Assembly: GCA_934569195.1 (NCBI GenBank)
Contig: CAKTKB010000001.1
Location: 1 to 54,867, forward strand
Origin: an uncultured Oscillospiraceae bacterium
GTDB lineage: Bacteria; Bacillota; Clostridia; Oscillospirales; Oscillospiraceae
Reading direction: 5' to 3'
DNA: 54,867 nt
Translations under genes and position numbers: made by a program
Shown: positions 16,573-24,703 of the stretch, piece after piece
Numbering within the stretch: the first letter of the stretch is position 1
Layout of the letters: each line of letters opens with the position of its first letter
The notes under the pieces: generated by a model
What the model was told of the DNA's origin: nothing
Databases searched by the model: none
The model's input: only the letters and a program-made list of their open reading frames with translations

Positions 16573-17940
16573 TTACAGCGCTCCGATCTTCTTCTTGAAG
16601 AAGTTTCCCCGGACCATAAAGTTCTTGAACTGGTCAAAGGCTGCGCTGGCCGGACTCATGAGGACCGTGTCCCCGGGTACGGCCGCGCGGACGGCGGCAT
16701 CAATCGCGGCATCCAGATCCGGGCAGTCCATGATTTCCGGACTGCCGGGCCGATAGTCCGGCGCCTGCTCCACGGCAGCGCGGATTTTGGGCGCCGTCGC
16801 GCCGTTGAGGATCAGCTTCTTTACATGGGTGCAGATTTCCGGCCCCAGCACGTCGTAGGGAATGTGCTTGTCGTAGCCGCCGGCGATCAGGATCACCTTT
16901 TCCGGGAAGCTCCGCAGGCCGGCGATGGTCCGGCTGGGGGAGGAGGCAATGGAATCGTTGTAGTAGCGGACGCCGTCCCGGACCCGCACCAGCTCAATGC
17001 GGTGCTCCACGCCGCCGAAGCTCTTGGCCACGCGGCGGATGACATCGTCCGGAACCCACTCCCGGACGGCCAGAATGGCGGCCATATAGTTCTCAACGTT
17101 GTGTACGCCGGGAATCAGGATGTCTGCCGTGGCCAGAATCGGACCCTCCGGGCTGCGGATGACGCCGTCCTGGACCCACACGCCGCCGGTAGGCTCGACC
17201 CTGGAAAAGCGCAGGGTTGTTCCCGGGCCGGTGAAGGAATCGGTGATGGCGTTGTCCCGGTTGAGGATCAGGGTGTCCTCCGGGGACTGGAAGCGGAAAA
17301 TGTTCTTTTTTGCCTGCACGTATTCCGCCATATCCCGGTGAACGTCCAGGTGATTGGGGGCAAGATTGGTGATGACGGCAATATGGGGACTGCGGCGCAT
17401 ATCCATCAGCTGGAAGGAACTAAGCTCCACGACGGCGTAGTCCTCCGGACACATTTGTTCCAGCTCCGGAAGCAGGGGCGTGCCGATGTTTCCGCCCAGC
17501 CAGACCTTTTTCCCGGCCTCCGTGAGCATACGGGCAATCAGAGTAGTGGTGGTGGTTTTTCCGTCGGAGCCGGTGACGCCGATCAGCGTACATGGGCAGC
17601 ATTCAAAGAAAATCTCCATTTCCGAGGTAATCTCGGCACCCTGACGGCGCAGAGCCTCCAGCTCCGGGGTCGCCGGGTGCATCCCCGGGGTGCGAAAGAC
17701 GACGTCTGCCGACAGATGCTCCAGATATCCGTCGCCCAGACGCAGGGAGCAGCCCATCTGCTCCAGCTCCAGAACCTCCGGCTCCAGCTTCTCCCGGGGC
17801 GTGCGGTCGCAGCCGACTACCCGGCAGCCGCTGCGCAGCAGCAGACGGACCAGGGGACGGTTGCTGACGCCCAGACCGAGGACGGCAAGCCGTTTATCCC
17901 GCCAGGCGGCGAGCTTTTCTGCCCAGAGTTGATTTTTCAT
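16573..17940 (-). CDS. murD: UDP-N-acetylmuramoyl-L-alanine--D-glutamate ligase
   Basis: Adds D-Glu to UDP-MurNAc-L-Ala in peptidoglycan precursor synthesis, ATP-dependent and cytoplasmic. The 455-aa protein has an N-terminal Rossmann-like domain (LAVLGLGVSNRPL), the ATP loop GVTGSDGKTTTTT, VELSSFQL, NLAPNHLDVH, the HRIELV stretch and YYNDSIASSPSRT. AAGGAGG lies eight bases before the ATG. It is first gene of murD-ispD-ispF, with its own promoter facing the rnpB promoter. Confidence 0.96.
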   Translation of the reverse strand: MKNQLWAEKLAAWRDKRLAVLGLGVSNRPLVRLLLRSGCRVVGCDRTPREKLEPEVLELEQMGCSLRLGDGYLEHLSADVVFRTPGMHPATPELEALRRQGAEITSEMEIFFECCPCTLIGVTGSDGKTTTTTLIARMLTEAGKKVWLGGNIGTPLLPELEQMCPEDYAVVELSSFQLMDMRRSPHIAVITNLAPNHLDVHRDMAEYVQAKKNIFRFQSPEDTLILNRDNAITDSFTGPGTTLRFSRVEPTGGVWVQDGVIRSPEGPILATADILIPGVHNVENYMAAILAVREWVPDDVIRRVAKSFGGVEHRIELVRVRDGVRYYNDSIASSPSRTIAGLRSFPEKVILIAGGYDKHIPYDVLGPEICTHVKKLILNGATAPKIRAAVEQAPDYRPGSPEIMDCPDLDAAIDAAVRAAVPGDTVLMSPASAAFDQFKNFMVRGNFFKKKIGAL

Positions 17941-18005
17941 TGGGATAGCCTCCTTAGCGGCTGCCGGCGGGAAAGACCTTCATCCGGGGCGGCAGCTTTG
18001 GCAAT

Positions 18006-18034
18006 AGTATAGCCTTTTTTAATTTGGATTGCAA
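18006..18034 (-). promoter_or_regulatory. Promoter of murD-ispD-ispF
   Basis: Minus strand: TTGCAA (18029-18034), 17-bp spacer, TATACT (18006-18011), about 65 bp upstream of the murD start. It is back to back with the rnpB promoter. Confidence 0.7.
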
Positions 18035-18050
18035 GAAGTACGAAAAAACT

Positions 18051-18079
18051 TTGACAATCCGTGCTTTGTGGGATACAAT
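18051..18079 (+). promoter_or_regulatory. Promoter of rnpB
   Basis: Perfect -35 TTGACA (18051-18056), 17-bp spacer, -10 TACAAT (18074-18079). It predicts an RNA start near 18086, the 5' end expected for RNase P RNA. Confidence 0.88.
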
Positions 18080-18085
18080 GGATGG

Positions 18086-18431
18086 GCGACCGGGACGGAC
18101 AGCCGCGGGGGGATGCCGAAAAGCGCCCCGTGAGGAAAGTCCGGGCTCCGCAGGGCAAGGATAACGGGTAACGCCCGCCGGGGGTGACCCCAGGACCAGT
18201 GCAACAGAGAGATACCGCTTCGCTCCGGCGAAGTAAGGGTGAAAAGGTGCGGTAAGAGCGCACCCGGCTCATGGAGACATTGTGCCGATGTAAACTCTAT
18301 CCGGAGCAACGCCGTGGAGGAACACATAGGTTTGCCCGACCGTTCCGAGGAGGCGGCTGGAATCCGGGAGCGATCCCGGATCTAGATAGATGGCTGTCGA
18401 TTACAGAACCCGGCTTATAGACCCGCGTCGT
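18086..18431 (+). ncRNA. rnpB: RNase P RNA
   Basis: Catalytic RNA that removes 5' leaders from pre-tRNAs. The universal core is plain: GAGGAAAGTCCGGGCT (from 18132) for P4, ACAGAGAGATACCGC, the AGGGTGAAAAGGTGCGGTAAGAGC region, and near the 3' end GATTACAGAACCCGGCTTA. The P1 ends pair as 18086-18090 with 18427-18431. The general layout fits the class A type. The promoter lies directly upstream and a long hairpin directly downstream. Ends are accurate to a few bases. Confidence 0.95.
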
Positions 18432-18468
18432 GAAAGCGCCGCCAGGAATCTTTCCTGGCGGCGCTTTC
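18432..18468 (+). terminator. Intrinsic terminator of rnpB
   Basis: A very long stem of about 17 bp (18432-18448 with 18452-18468) with a tiny loop, directly after the RNase P RNA. The downstream T-run is short and lies partly within the 3' arm. Confidence 0.75.
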
Positions 18469-18543
18469 GTGTCGGAAGTATTCTGCCGATAGACGGTATA
18501 CGGGGTCGGAGAGAGAAATTTTTCGGCAATTTTATCCTCCAAA

Positions 18544-18606
18544 TCAGCTCAAAAGAGCCTTCAGAAGCGCCGAGAAGAAAACAACGATACAGATAACCAC
18601 CCACAT
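18544..18606 (-). CDS. Possible 20-aa hydrophobic peptide
   Basis: A short frame with SD-like AAGAGG eight bases before ATG encodes 20 residues that are almost all hydrophobic (starts MWVVICIVVFF, ends ALLKALLS), so a single membrane helix. Size and composition resemble type I toxin or small membrane peptides, but I recognise no family. No antitoxin RNA promoter was identified. It lies alone between the rnpB terminator and the P-II genes. It may be real or fortuitous. Confidence 0.35.
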   Translation of the reverse strand: MWVVICIVVFFSALLKALLS

Positions 18607-18706
18607 TTTGTGAGCCTCTTCTTATTTTAGCAGGCTTGCGGAATCCATTTGGCGGACGGTCTGCGCCCCTCTGCCATCCCGCGGGCAGAAAGGGCGGACG
18701 CAGGGG

Positions 18707-19036
18707 CTATTCGCCGTCCGATGGGGCGGCCAGACCGGCCACGGCGGACACAGGCAGGGAAAAGACGATGCCCCGGGCCTTCTTGGCCATGCCCATTTCC
18801 TTATAGATGGCGTTGAGGACATTGTCCCGAATGGATTTTTCCACAACCATCATCAGCATCTCTTTTTCGGCGTGGAGCGTGATCCCGAAAAAGGCGGCGG
18901 CCTCCTCCCGGGCGACGCCCCGGGCGTTGAGAATGGTGCCTCCCCGCACGCCCTGCTCTCTGGCCACGGCCATCACCTCGTCGGCGAAGCCGGAGTTGAC
19001 GATGGCGAGGATAACCTCGTGATTCCCGGCGGTCAT
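18707..19036 (-). CDS. P-II-like regulatory protein (second copy)
   Basis: A 109-aa ferredoxin-like-fold protein of the P-II superfamily: strand HEVILAIVNSGFADEVMAVARE, the GGTILNARG turn, EKEMLMMVVEK, and the C-terminal ARGIVFSLPVSAVAGL that matches the P-II B/C-loop region. The classical T-loop Tyr (uridylylation site) is absent, and EEAAAFFGI stands where the T-loop would be. It overlaps the preceding P-II gene by four bases (ATGA). By context it and its partner probably regulate the DUF1538 membrane protein. Effector unknown. Confidence 0.8.
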   Translation of the reverse strand: MTAGNHEVILAIVNSGFADEVMAVAREQGVRGGTILNARGVAREEAAAFFGITLHAEKEMLMMVVEKSIRDNVLNAIYKEMGMAKKARGIVFSLPVSAVAGLAAPSDGE

Positions 19037-19407
19037 AGTGATTCCCCCTTTTTGAGTCGATTGTTGCTGAAAAACTGATAGAGATTTACCCCGATTACGC
19101 TGGACATGGGGACGGCGAAGGCGATGCCCTTTCCGTTTTTTATGGTGGAAAATTTATCCTCCAGGCAATCCATAACCGGTTTGATTTGATCCTCCCGGAC
19201 GACGCTGAGGATGACGGCCTTGTGTATATTCAGGCCCAGCAGCTCCACCAGCTCCGATCCGGCGGTACCCAGACCGCTCAGCACCATCTGACAGTTCACC
19301 TCAAACTGACTGATTACGTCCAGGTAGAATTCGCCCTTTGGCCGGTCGACCACGGTGACAATGAGAGACAGCTTTTTGATGGCCGCTTCGTGAACGGTGT
19401 TTGCCAC
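19033..19407 (-). CDS. P-II-like regulatory protein (first copy)
   Basis: A 124-aa P-II superfamily member: LSLIVTVVDRPKGEFYLDVISQ, a glycine turn at SGLGTAG, HKAVILSVVREDQIKPVMD and KNGKGIAFAVPMSSVIGV, the pattern of P-II B- and C-loops. It lacks the canonical T-loop modification motif and has an extra basic tail. The start is GTG at 19407 with AAGGAGG seven bases upstream. It follows the DUF1538 gene by 21 bp and is coupled to the second P-II gene, so trimers could be homo- or heteromeric (inference). Confidence 0.8.
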   Translation of the reverse strand: MANTVHEAAIKKLSLIVTVVDRPKGEFYLDVISQFEVNCQMVLSGLGTAGSELVELLGLNIHKAVILSVVREDQIKPVMDCLEDKFSTIKNGKGIAFAVPMSSVIGVNLYQFFSNNRLKKGESL

Positions 19408-19428
19408 GGCGGAGCCTCCTTTCTGAGT

Positions 19429-20952
19429 TTACATAAAGTTAATGATCTGCTGATCGTCCGCATCGAGTATCCGCTTCATGGCCCGGCGCTCGCTGAGCCG
19501 GTCGGCCACGATTGCCCGGAAGCCCAGAAGCTGGATCGTGATCAGCGGGGTCATGGCCACCAGCGCTACCACGCCGAAGGCATCCTGCAGCACGGCATCC
19601 GCTCCCTGAAGGCGCACACATACGCCGATGGCAAAGGGGAGGATGAAGCCGGAGGTCATGGGACCGCTGGCAACGCCGCCGGAGTCAAAAGCGATGGCCG
19701 TGTATACCGGCGGGACAAACAGCGACAGCGCCAGGGACAGGAAGTAGCCGGGGATGATGTAATAAGCCAGGGAAAAGTCGAAAAGAATCCGAATAACGGA
19801 CAGCGCGATGGAGGCGCCGACGCCCAGACACAGGCCGGTGATCATAGAGCGCCGGGTGATGAGTCCGCCGGTCACATCCTCCACCTGCTGGTTGAGCACA
19901 TGGATGGCAGGCTCGGCCAGCACCACCAGCACGCCCATGACAAGCCCCAGGGCCACAAGAAAGGCCGGATGCCGGGCGGCCAGGTCATAGCCCAGCTTAT
20001 AGCCGATGGGCATGAAGCCTACGTTGACGCCGGTAAGGAAAAGCACCAGGCCCGCGTATGTAAAGACGACGCCTACGCCGATGCGCCGCAGCCGCCTGCG
20101 GGGCAGGTGCAGGAAGGCGGCCTGGCAGATCAGGAAGAATACGACGATCAGTCCCAGAGCCAGGGCGACCTCCGCGGCAGTGTGACGGGCCGTGTGGAGA
20201 AACGCCTGGGCAAGACTGCCGGAGATGGTATAGTCCGGAACGGCATACTGCAAATCGTTCCTGGAGAAGATGCCCAGCACCAGCACGGCAAGCATGGGTC
20301 CGATGGAGCAGAGGGAGACCATACCGAAGCTGTTTTCCTGGCTGCGCCGGTCGCCCAGCACGCCGGAGATGCCTACGCCCAGAGCCATCAGGAAGGGAAC
20401 CGTGATGGGGCCGGTGGTCACGCCGCCGGAGTCAAAGGCCAGAGGCAGGAGCGCCCCGTTGCCCCGGATGACCAGCAGCATTCCCAGAGCGAAGAGCAGC
20501 ATGTAGAACAGCATCAGGATGCTGGAAAGGCTTCTGCGGAAGACGATGCGGACAATGGCGACGACCAGAAAGACACCTACGCCCACGCCGACGGAGACAA
20601 TCAGGAGCGGACCACGGATGACGGCGCTGACCTGGGCGGCCAGGACCTGCAGATCCGGCTCGGCAACGGTAATCAGCACGCCCAGCACAAAGCACACGCC
20701 CAGCAGCAGACCCAGCTTGCGTTGGCGCGACAGGCCCGACCCTACATAGGTGCCCATGGGCGTCATGGCCAGATCGGCCCCCAGGTTGAACATGCCGATG
20801 CCGACGATGAGCAGCACGGCGCCGACGGTAAAGGCCAGCAGCTCCCTGTGGGTAAAGTCGAACCAGGGCGTGGCGGCCAGCAGATATACGATGGCGGTTA
20901 TGGGCAGGGCGGACAGCAGCGCCTCGCGGATTTTTCCCCGCAGCTCCTTCAC
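19429..20952 (-). CDS. DUF1538 family multi-pass membrane protein
   Basis: A 507-aa polytopic membrane protein, likely a transporter or channel. It consists of two homologous halves: FDSGGVTTGPITVPFLMALGVG near residue 180 and FDSGGVASGPMTSGFILPFAIG near residue 410, each preceded by a related helix pattern including VLITVAEPDLQVL and VLVVLAEPAIHVL. The repeat suggests an inverted-repeat or gene-duplicated transport fold. The substrate is unknown. The start is GTG with GGGAGA upstream. It heads a three-gene operon with two P-II-like proteins, which suggests direct gating by a nucleotide- or metabolite-binding regulator. Confidence 0.85.
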   Translation of the reverse strand: MKELRGKIREALLSALPITAIVYLLAATPWFDFTHRELLAFTVGAVLLIVGIGMFNLGADLAMTPMGTYVGSGLSRQRKLGLLLGVCFVLGVLITVAEPDLQVLAAQVSAVIRGPLLIVSVGVGVGVFLVVAIVRIVFRRSLSSILMLFYMLLFALGMLLVIRGNGALLPLAFDSGGVTTGPITVPFLMALGVGISGVLGDRRSQENSFGMVSLCSIGPMLAVLVLGIFSRNDLQYAVPDYTISGSLAQAFLHTARHTAAEVALALGLIVVFFLICQAAFLHLPRRRLRRIGVGVVFTYAGLVLFLTGVNVGFMPIGYKLGYDLAARHPAFLVALGLVMGVLVVLAEPAIHVLNQQVEDVTGGLITRRSMITGLCLGVGASIALSVIRILFDFSLAYYIIPGYFLSLALSLFVPPVYTAIAFDSGGVASGPMTSGFILPFAIGVCVRLQGADAVLQDAFGVVALVAMTPLITIQLLGFRAIVADRLSERRAMKRILDADDQQIINFM

Positions 20953-20989
20953 ATTTCCATCTCCCTTCAGATCGGTTGGTTTTTAGAAC

Positions 20990-21017
20990 AGTATACCAGA
21001 AAATGGAAGAATTACAA
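20990..21017 (-). promoter_or_regulatory. Promoter of the DUF1538 / P-II operon
   Basis: Minus strand: TTGTAA (21012-21017), 16-bp spacer, TATACT (20990-20995), 38 bp upstream of the GTG start. Confidence 0.6.
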
Positions 21018-21114
21018 GGTGGATTTTGTGAATATTTTTTAAAAGCGACAAAAAACGGAAAATTTACACCCATTTTCCCATGGGGGCATAGGCTGGACCG
21101 GGAGGTTATGCGAT

Positions 21115-21369
21115 ATGAAATGGTGTTATATTACCTTCCGTTCGATTACACCGGCACAGCGGGGCGAGGCAGCTCTGCGTCAGGCCGGGATTCGGGCGGA
21201 GCTGCGCCGTACCCCTGCGGGGATAGCGGAGAAGGGGTGCGGATACTGTCTTGTGGTCCGGCCGGAGCGAGGGGCGCAGGCGGCGGAGGTCCTGCGTACA
21301 AGCGGGGTGGCCTTTCGGAAGCTGTATCTTGTCGACGGCCAGGGACGGGGGGAGGAGCTGGTGCTATGA
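21115..21369 (+). CDS. DUF3343 protein (putative Se/S carrier-like)
   Basis: An 84-aa protein of the DUF3343 family, which Pfam describes as a putative selenium/sulfur carrier-like domain. The visible family features are the N-terminal YITFRSITPAQRGEAALRQAGI and the CGYCLVVRPERG block with two Cys three residues apart, a candidate carrier site. GGGAGG precedes the ATG by nine bases. The stop overlaps the ATG of the next gene (ATGA), a cysteine-desulfurase-like enzyme, so sulfur or selenium handed from the enzyme to this carrier is a reasonable inference. Confidence 0.78.
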   Translation: MKWCYITFRSITPAQRGEAALRQAGIRAELRRTPAGIAEKGCGYCLVVRPERGAQAAEVLRTSGVAFRKLYLVDGQGRGEELVL

Positions 21370-22475
21370 TCTATCTGGATAACGGCGCGACCTCCTTCCC
21401 GAAACCGGCCCGGGTGGGGGCGGCCATGGCATCGGCGGTGCGCCGCTGTGCCAATCCGGGGCGGGGAGGCTATGGCGCGGCGATGGCGGCGGCGGAGACG
21501 GTGTTCCGCTGCCGCACCCTTGCGGCGGAGCTTTTCGGCTGCGGGCAGGAGCAGATCGTGCTCACTCCGGGATGCACCTATGGAATCAACATGGCGATCC
21601 GTACTCTGCTGGAGCCGGGGGACCGGGTGGTGATTTCCGGCTTTGAGCACAATGCGGTCACACGGCCCCTTTGGGCTATGGGGACGGAAATGGTCGTGGC
21701 GGGGAGGCGGCTGTTTGACTGGGACGACACCCTGGAGCAGTGGGAGCAGGCGCTGAAAAGCGGCCCGAAGGCGGCGGTTTTTACCCATGTATCCAATGTT
21801 TTCGGGTATATTCTGCCGGTGGAGCAGATGAGCGCGCTCTGCCGCCGGTACGGCGTGCCCTTTGCGGTGGATGCGGCTCAGTCGGCCGGGGCGCTCCCGG
21901 TGGAGCCGGAGAAATGGGGCGCGGATTTTGTGGCGATGCCCGGACACAAGGGGCTGCTTGGCCCCCAGGGGACGGGAATCCTGATTTGCAGACGGCTGCC
22001 CGTGCCGCTGGTTGCCGGGGGAACCGGCAGCGAATCCCACAGCATGCAGATGCCGGACTATCTGCCGGACCGGGGGGAAGCGGGGACGGTCAATGTGCCG
22101 GGATTTGCCGGGCTGTCCGCCGGACTGGAGACCGTTGCTGCCCTGGGAACGGAGCATATTTTCCGCAGGGAGCAGGAGCAGGCGGCATTTTGTACCCAAA
22201 AGCTGGAAAAAATGGGGGTGCGTGTTTTCTCCGGCCCGCATCAGGGCGGCACGCTTTCCTTCCTGCCTGACGGAGACTGCGAGACGGCCGCCCGCAGTCT
22301 GGCACAGGAGGGGATCGCGGTCCGGGCGGGGCTACACTGCGCGCCGTTGGCCCACGAGAGCGCCGGAACGGCGGAAACCGGGACGGTCCGCGTGAGCTTC
22401 GGCCATCGGGCCGGCCCGGAGCAGTCCCGGGCATTTTTGCGGGCAATGAACAGAATCTTCCCCGGTTCGCCATGA
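21366..22475 (+). CDS. Class V aminotransferase / cysteine desulfurase-like enzyme
   Basis: A 369-aa PLP protein of the NifS/SufS/Csd superfamily. It shows YLDNGATSFPKP at the N terminus, HNAVTRPL, VDAAQSAGALPV, the PLP lysine in MPGHKGLLGPQGTG, and a Cys loop RAGLHCAPLAH, the position of the persulfide Cys in group II desulfurases. This supports a sulfur- or selenium-transfer reaction from Cys or selenocysteine. It is shorter than SufS (about 410). No scaffold protein is adjacent; only the DUF3343 carrier-like protein is coupled to it. The physiological acceptor is unknown. Confidence 0.85.
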   Translation: MIYLDNGATSFPKPARVGAAMASAVRRCANPGRGGYGAAMAAAETVFRCRTLAAELFGCGQEQIVLTPGCTYGINMAIRTLLEPGDRVVISGFEHNAVTRPLWAMGTEMVVAGRRLFDWDDTLEQWEQALKSGPKAAVFTHVSNVFGYILPVEQMSALCRRYGVPFAVDAAQSAGALPVEPEKWGADFVAMPGHKGLLGPQGTGILICRRLPVPLVAGGTGSESHSMQMPDYLPDRGEAGTVNVPGFAGLSAGLETVAALGTEHIFRREQEQAAFCTQKLEKMGVRVFSGPHQGGTLSFLPDGDCETAARSLAQEGIAVRAGLHCAPLAHESAGTAETGTVRVSFGHRAGPEQSRAFLRAMNRIFPGSP

Positions 22476-22517
22476 ATTTTTTACACTTTTTCTCGTGCTA
22501 TCAGCGCGGCTTTCCGC

Positions 22518-22523
22518 TATAAT
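22518..22523 (+). promoter_or_regulatory. Candidate -10 of the cdaA operon
   Basis: A perfect TATAAT lies 77 bp upstream of cdaA. The matching -35 region (TGCTAT at 16 bp spacing) is poor, so the promoter may need an activator, or transcription may also read through from the upstream pair. Confidence 0.45.
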
Positions 22524-22600
22524 GATACAGATAAAATAGGCTTGGTGTCTATACAGGGGTACTGCGCGGCATGGGCCTACGGAAGAAAAGAGGTAAGAGA

Positions 22601-23470
22601 ATGTTCCTAGAGACATTACAGGAGTTTTTTCAGAACCTGCCGCGGATGCGCTGGTCGGACTACTTGGACATTCTTCTGGTTGCGTTCCTGATTTATACGC
22701 TGCTTTCTCTGGTGCGTACCTCCGACGCTTCCCGGATCGTGAAGGTTGCGGTGGCGATTGGGGTCGTGGCGGCGCTGGCCAGTGTGCTCAAGCTCTATAC
22801 GGTCAGCTTTCTGCTCAATCAGCTGCTTACCATCGGTTTGATTTCCCTGGTTATTCTCTTCCAGCCGGAGCTGCGGCGTATGCTGGACCACCTGGGCGGC
22901 ATGAAGCTTTCGGAGCTGCTGGCTCCCAGCAAGGAGGCAAGTCCCATGGATCCGGTCATTGCGCAGACGGTGATGGCCTGCGAGGCGATGAGCCGGGAGA
23001 AGGTGGGCGCGCTGATCGTGTTTGCCCGGGGCAACCGGCTCGATGATTACTTTAAGACCGGCACCGTGATCGACGGGCAGGTTTCCGAGCAGCTGCTGCG
23101 GAACATTTTCTTCCCGAAGGCGGCGCTGCATGACGGCGCCCTGATTATACGGGACGGCCGGGTGGCCGCCGCAGGCTGTGTGCTGCCTCTGTCCGAGAGC
23201 GACCGCCTCAGCGCGGACCTGGGCACCCGTCACAGAGCGGGCATCGGCCTGACGGAGATCACCGACGCGGTCGTCGTGATCGTCTCCGAGGAGACCGGCA
23301 CCATTTCCGAGGCGGAAAACGGTATGCTCAAGCGTCACCTGGCGCCCCAGACGCTGGAGAAGATGCTGCGCAACGCGCTGTGTACCCAGCGGGAGGAGCA
23401 AGGCCCCGGCCCCGGTGTGCGGCTGCGGCAGAAGCTCCACAGAAAGGAGAAGGACCGGGATGAAAAATAA
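22601..23470 (+). CDS. cdaA: Diadenylate cyclase CdaA
   Basis: Membrane enzyme that condenses two ATP to cyclic di-AMP, controlling potassium uptake, osmotic balance and wall homeostasis. The 289-aa protein has three N-terminal membrane helices (to about residue 88) and a DAC domain with the catalytic Asp178-Gly179-Ala180 (HDGALII) and Arg210-His211-Arg212 (TRHRAGIGL). The ATG at 22601 has AGAGG upstream; an earlier in-frame ATG has no SD. It overlaps cdaR by 11 bases, the usual pair in Firmicutes, though the third usual gene, glmM, is not adjacent. Confidence 0.96.
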   Translation: MFLETLQEFFQNLPRMRWSDYLDILLVAFLIYTLLSLVRTSDASRIVKVAVAIGVVAALASVLKLYTVSFLLNQLLTIGLISLVILFQPELRRMLDHLGGMKLSELLAPSKEASPMDPVIAQTVMACEAMSREKVGALIVFARGNRLDDYFKTGTVIDGQVSEQLLRNIFFPKAALHDGALIIRDGRVAAAGCVLPLSESDRLSADLGTRHRAGIGLTEITDAVVVIVSEETGTISEAENGMLKRHLAPQTLEKMLRNALCTQREEQGPGPGVRLRQKLHRKEKDRDEK

Positions 23471-24701
23471 GCTGATGGCAGCGCTGATATCCCTGGTCGG
23501 CGCGGTGTTCCTGTGGGCATATGTCATCACGGTGCAGAATCCCGATTGGGAGGCTACCTTCTACAATGTGCCCGTTGTGCTGCAGGGCGAGAGCGTCCTC
23601 AAGGAGCGGGGGCTGATGCTGACGGACGGCGGCGAGACGACCGTGACCCTGAAGCTGTCCGGCAACCGGTCCAACCTGAACAAGCTGAAAAGCTCGGACA
23701 TTACGGTTACGGCCGATTTGACAAAAATTTATGCCCCGGGGACCCAGGCACTGGTTTTCGACGTGTCCTTCCCCGGCGACATTCCCGACAATTCCATCAC
23801 CGTGCAGAGCCGGGAGCCCAGCGCGGTTACGGTGGAGGTGGACCGGCGGACGACCAAGCGGGTGGCGGTCCAGGTTTCGGTGACCGGCTCCGTCCCGGAC
23901 GGGTATATCGCCGATAAGAAAAATCCCACTCTGGACAACACGGTGATCACGCTGGACGGACCGGATGCGGTGGTCAGCCAGATCGACCACGCCCGGATCG
24001 ACGTGGATCTGACGGGGCGCAGCGAGTCCATCAGCGAGAGCTTCCGCTATACCCTGTGCGACGAGGAGGACAATCCGGTGGATGCCCAGCTGGTGACCAC
24101 CAATGTGGAGGAGGTTCGCCTGGAGCTGCGGATCCAGCGGTACAAGGAGATCGCGCTGCAGGTGAAGGTAACGGACGGCGGCGGTGCGACGGAGCAGACA
24201 AGCTCCATTGACATCGAGCCGAAGACCATTCTGGTATCCGGAAACGATACGGCCCTCAGCGCGCTGGATTCCCTGGAGCTGGGGACGATCAACCTGGCCG
24301 AATGCGTGAAGGCTACGACGATGGAATTTGACGTGACCCTGCCGGAGGGCATCAACAACGAGAGCGGCGTAACCAAGGCGACGGTGAAGATCAGCTTCCC
24401 TGCGCTGAAGACGCGGGTGTTTACGGTGACGACCTTCCATCCGGTGAACGTGCCGGAGGGCATGGAGGTGGAATTCCTGACCACCCAGCTGGAGGTCTCC
24501 GTCCGGGGACCCATCGGCAAGATGGATGCGCTGAAGGCCAGCGATGTTGTGGTAACGGTGGACTTTACGGGCGAGGAGGCCGGTACGGCTACGGTGGATG
24601 CCAAGATTTCTCTGCCTACGCTGTATTCGGACTGCGGCGCGCTGAACTCCTACACCCTGTCCGCGACCATTCGCGCGGCGGACGATACGGCCAAGAAATA
24701 G
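23460..24701 (+). CDS. cdaR: YbbR-domain regulator of CdaA
   Basis: A 413-aa protein with one N-terminal membrane helix (about residues 5-22, LMAALISLVGAVFLWAYV), followed by an extracytoplasmic string of YbbR beta-domains. The first is seen at VPVVLQGESVL and later repeats at VAVQVSVTGSVPDGY, IALQVKVTDGG and TTFHPVNVPEGME. In Bacillus and Listeria the homologue binds and modulates CdaA activity. The ATG at 23460 follows AGGAGAAGG and overlaps the end of cdaA. RseC-like and yloC genes follow within 20 bp. Confidence 0.92.
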   Translation: MKNKLMAALISLVGAVFLWAYVITVQNPDWEATFYNVPVVLQGESVLKERGLMLTDGGETTVTLKLSGNRSNLNKLKSSDITVTADLTKIYAPGTQALVFDVSFPGDIPDNSITVQSREPSAVTVEVDRRTTKRVAVQVSVTGSVPDGYIADKKNPTLDNTVITLDGPDAVVSQIDHARIDVDLTGRSESISESFRYTLCDEEDNPVDAQLVTTNVEEVRLELRIQRYKEIALQVKVTDGGGATEQTSSIDIEPKTILVSGNDTALSALDSLELGTINLAECVKATTMEFDVTLPEGINNESGVTKATVKISFPALKTRVFTVTTFHPVNVPEGMEVEFLTTQLEVSVRGPIGKMDALKASDVVVTVDFTGEEAGTATVDAKISLPTLYSDCGALNSYTLSATIRAADDTAKK

Positions 24702-24703
24702 CC

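Noticed and set aside
19186..21042. 618-codon plus-strand frame opposite the DUF1538 / P-II operon
   Set aside because: Gln/His/Gly-rich translation typical of an antisense membrane-protein gene; no start signal.
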